7,923 nucleotides of DNA from CAZCGA01 sp964498075 (lineage in GTDB: Bacteria > Desulfobacterota > Binatia > HRBIN30), in contig CAZCGA010000221.1 of assembly GCA_964498075.1 (NCBI GenBank), positions 1 through 7,923 of the forward strand. The letters run 5' to 3'. The notes below the pieces were generated by a model. It searched no databases and was not told the origin of the DNA. It saw only the letters and a program-made list of their open reading frames with translations. Of the stretch, positions 6,901 through 7,923 are shown piece after piece (position 1 is the stretch's first letter; each line of letters starts with the position of its first letter). The position numbers and the translations under genes were made by a program.

Positions 6901-7923
6901 CCGCGCAGCAGCCCGTAGTCGTTGTCGGCAGCGTATCCCTCGTATTGGATGTCGTAGGGCGGAGCGGGCCAGTCACGAACCTCCGCGAACCCCTTCCCGG
7001 TACCCAAAGCAACGTCCCAGTGTCCCAATCCGCTCAACGAGCGCGAGTTCACGAGGTCGGGGAGTCCATCGCCATTCAGGTCGACGAGCCTCTTGAGTTG
7101 GGTGCGCGAGGGGGGGGATGTCACAACCTCTGCAGCGAGTGCGCTGGCGCTCGTGGCCCCGAGGGTGGCGAGCACGGGAACACTCGAGTCAGGAAGCCTA
7201 GCGAAGCTGTCGCCCGTGTTCACATAGGGTCGGCATGCGTAGGCGTTTGCGCTCGGAGCCGACCCCGCGCAATCCAAGATATCCGGCAGACCGTCGCCCG
7301 TGAGATCGATCAACTGCGCGGCAGTTGACGGTGGCAGCGGGGCCGGCAGCTTCATCTGGAGGTCCGGCGGGACACCCGGCCACAATCCGGGTGTCCCGTG
7401 CTGAATGTCTCCCGGCGACCGCGACCCGCCGGTGGTAGTCCGAACGTCCCAACTGCAAGTCGAGCTCGACTGTGGGCACGTGGCGCTTCCCCCTCTCGCC
7501 TGGACCACGTCCGGCAGTGCATCGCCGTTTATGTCGAGGAGGCTCACCGGCACAGACGAGATTCTCGGCAAGTGGGTGAAGAAGTCGCCGGTCCAGGTCG
7601 TCCACAGGCCGTTGTTCTCGATGTCCTTCTTGAAGGTTCCATCCCCGCGATTGCGGTAGAGACGGAGGCCACCGCCAACCGACAAGCCACCTCCACCCCA
7701 CACTGCGTCGATCACACACTGATCGTCATAGGCGTCCAAGTAGTCCGGTAACCCATCAGCGTCCACGTCCAGAAAGCCCGTAACGACGCCGCCGACGTAC
7801 GTCACCTCCACCCTCCCACCGCTGCATGGCGTGCCGCCGTCGAAGGAAAGCGGCGCCGGGGCCGCCAGGGCGCGCGCACTGTTGCTGTATGTGAAGGTCG
7901 TGGCGGGCGGCGCTGTCGTGGGG
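3864..7923 (-). CDS. Giant SpvB/TcdB-like RHS protein, N-terminal part: FG-GAP-type repeats and YD repeats; 5' end outside the window, frameshifted at 3910-3912
   Basis: The frame is open to the right edge, so the true start lies outside; the GTG at 7811 is internal, since coding sequence (TTFTYSNSARALAAPAP) continues above it. About 1337 residues are visible before the break, followed by 15 wrong-frame residues and TGA 3866-3864. In order: six Asp-rich repeats of the type DLNGDGLPD (residues 51-412), an SpvB/TcdB-like middle (NLLIHQENGLGG, then LPFPAWVVDRL, YVTEFTFTGGSFDP and HQFRGFRQSLEHR) interrupted by a six-cysteine insert, then about 17 YD repeats (TYDGLGRLTEVT, DYDSLGRRTTMTDP, YDDAGNLVYQDDP and others). 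These domains resemble the TcB part of Tc toxins, which with RHS repeats forms a hollow shell around a toxic tip; large single-chain versions occur in environmental bacteria. Secretion route and target are unknown, because the N-terminus is missing. Confidence 0.92.
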   Translation of the reverse strand, partial: PTTAPPATTFTYSNSARALAAPAPLSFDGGTPCSGGRVEVTYVGGVVTGFLDVDADGLPDYLDAYDDQCVIDAVWGGGGLSVGGGLRLYRNRGDGTFKKDIENNGLWTTWTGDFFTHLPRISSVPVSLLDINGDALPDVVQARGGSATCPQSSSTCSWDVRTTTGGSRSPGDIQHGTPGLWPGVPPDLQMKLPAPLPPSTAAQLIDLTGDGLPDILDCAGSAPSANAYACRPYVNTGDSFARLPDSSVPVLATLGATSASALAAEVVTSPPSRTQLKRLVDLNGDGLPDLVNSRSLSGLGHWDVALGTGKGFAEVRDWPAPPYDIQYEGYAADNDYGLLRGLQDMNGDGLLDYVDATTVPRWTVYFNSGASFRAGVEWAGTEGLLFVSRGFGSGTTEDSEVLDLNGDGIGDVVELAPSGGLQARYGSGTRGNLLIHQENGLGGSCQASYVASTDRTSAGSGCVEGTNAGAPCLTSSECPGGSCAAACPDCSQLPFPAWVVDRLAMRSGFADPTDGYVTEFTFTGGSFDPVGHQFRGFRQSLEHRLGDPLHDPLHDPQHERNIRRQFAAPPFATSTNPAWPSPVPSRPFKLVDEQVRDVNTGKTLSRTLIDWDAQPLDPQRWKVHPIQRRDITYSTATGQTATLTRTQAFNQYDDFNNVTIETVTGDGVPAPIVTTTTYAASAPCHGQPTKVVVTDGLLALSERDFTYDSRCNLFTVSARLAASGQPATGGRLVTTTLDYDQSSQNADAAAAKAGQPTKITDSRGNATRLLYSTSSPNCNTFGLYPCRTALPTTTLYMRIDKTYDLRWGKPLSITDATDPNNANNVKTTFTYDGLGRLTEVTRPLDLYNGSGSSYAWRAFAYSFGAAATATAPARTTRIDTKIREPNDTLGHRIVSSFFDGLGRPLESKQQQYVDAMAYTVVHDAVSFDAVGRVAARYAPFVAATNDLTTYDTPATGTAHTSLSYDVADRVISTTNPDGTTRTVDYGVAGQVTTRDENYTSGGYPGAQTVESHDALGRVIRQERYTKAPAGNDVLITTSDTAYDGLGRVTMSQTTDPATTKVATTRFDYDSLGRRTTMTDPDSGTWAYDYDDAGNLVYQDDPRTNQHFEFCYDAVNRATRKLYVPSNSRAAAADYTNWCNPSIYPEQSSSSNPNPLAAYVLYTYDGGVNGAGRLTTVSTREVDGSAVTTNYYYDARGRVTMEDLFRSVVIAGQSRSLGTAFTYVYDTADRLATVTYPDTTCTPEQLCNTGSESFSYTYNDLGQLNGAYTAGQTYALSMRYDLLGRLTQWTLGSGLVERASYDTTGGDRFRLQQLRTAPDATSNDSLQRFDYANRYDRAGISCSSPTVRATRRG
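3910..3912 (-). other. Single-base frameshift inside a YD motif of the RHS gene
   Basis: The coding strand reads GATCGGGCGGGAATC. As written, it gives YDRAGISC and soon a stop. One more G in the second GGG gives YDRAGNLLQLTDS, an ideal YD repeat that leads straight into the downstream frame. Both sides are otherwise intact, so this is a very recent deletion or a sequencing error in a G run. Confidence 0.85.
6254..6284. repeat. 12-base tandem repeat, 2.6 copies, inside the RHS gene
   Basis: GCGGATCGTGCA occurs twice in tandem (6254-6265, 6266-6277), followed by GCGGATC. On the coding strand this gives DPLHDPLHDPQH just after the FRGFRQSLEHR motif. The unit is a multiple of three, so copy-number change would keep the frame. 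Confidence 0.75.
6453..6539 (-). other. Six-cysteine insert in the SpvB/TcdB-like region
   Basis: Twenty-nine residues contain six cysteines spaced C-x9-C-x5-C-x4-C-x3-C-x2-C, beginning CVEGTNAGAPC and continuing SSECPGGSC. The insert falls between the YVASTDRT segment and LPFPAWVVDRL, which are normally close together in SpvB/TcdB-like proteins. Paired cysteines would form disulfides in an exported protein, or bind metal. Confidence 0.7.
6687..7772 (-). other. Six Asp-rich FG-GAP/VCBS-type repeats, likely calcium-binding
   Basis: Motifs lie near 7772-7736 (DVDADGLPDYLD), 7547-7503 (DINGDALPDVV), 7315-7271 (DLTGDGLPDILD), 7092-7050 (DLNGDGLPDLV), 6903-6861 (DMNGDGLLDYVD) and 6727-6687 (DLNGDGIGDVV). 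Spacing is roughly 170-230 bases. The DxDGDGxxD pattern matches calcium-binding loops of beta-propeller blades. More blades may lie beyond the right edge. Confidence 0.85.

Noticed and set aside
6615..7328. Plus-strand open frame of 237 codons, and similar ones at 5748-6305 and 3409-3936
   Set aside because: All lie antisense to the conserved RHS frame, with no ribosome binding site I trust and no recognisable domain.
3864..7811. GTG at 7811 as the true start of the RHS protein
   Set aside because: The same frame remains open and protein-like to the window edge, so the start lies outside.
1..7923. tRNA, rRNA, CRISPR array, transposase or integrase
   Set aside because: None seen. The repeats present are short and lack CRISPR spacing, and no mobile-element protein motif appears in any frame.

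Overview
The window is GC-rich, and all four genes I can support lie on the minus strand, so transcription runs from right to left. In order they are: a very large RHS/YD-repeat protein that enters from the right edge; an 184-residue secreted protein 19 bases behind it; a 145-residue exported protein; and the N-terminal half of apolipoprotein N-acyltransferase (lnt), which runs off the left edge. The lnt gene and the signal peptides point to a Gram-negative (diderm) bacterium. The high GC, the giant SpvB/RHS protein and a 'CVEGTNAGAPC'-type cysteine-rich insert fit a deltaproteobacterial, myxobacterial or Binatota-like lineage. That placement is inference only.

From 7923 to 1900 there is one ancestral RHS gene, now in two frames. 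Its visible part is 2007 residues once the frames are joined. It starts with six Asp-rich FG-GAP/VCBS-type repeats and an SpvB/TcdB-like region that carries a six-cysteine insert. About twenty YD repeats follow. Next comes an unusual hydrophobic segment with a CxxC motif and six prolines, then a canonical RHS core ending at DPTG, then a 241-residue C-terminal tip I do not recognise. The layout resembles the TcB and TcC subunits of insecticidal Tc toxins fused into one chain. A single missing base (a run of three G's on the coding strand, 3912-3910) breaks the frame inside a YD motif. The sequence on both sides is otherwise intact, so this is either a recent mutation or a sequencing error.

From 1880 to 1326 the secreted protein has a strong ribosome binding site and a Sec signal peptide. 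Its position directly behind the RHS tip is where a cognate immunity or accessory protein is usually found. Its GC content is clearly lower than that of the RHS core.

From 1325 to 507 a small exported beta-rich protein (1111-674) lies between two intergenic gaps of 214 and 167 bases. The left gap holds a five-copy 8-base tandem repeat that overlaps the stop codon, and two hairpins. From 506 to 1 lies the intact N-terminal membrane part of Lnt, which acylates the N-terminal cysteine of lipoproteins.

The most interesting material is the RHS tip with the downstream secreted protein (a candidate new effector/immunity pair) and the membrane-segment insert just before the RHS core. I found no tRNA, rRNA, CRISPR array, transposase or integrase.
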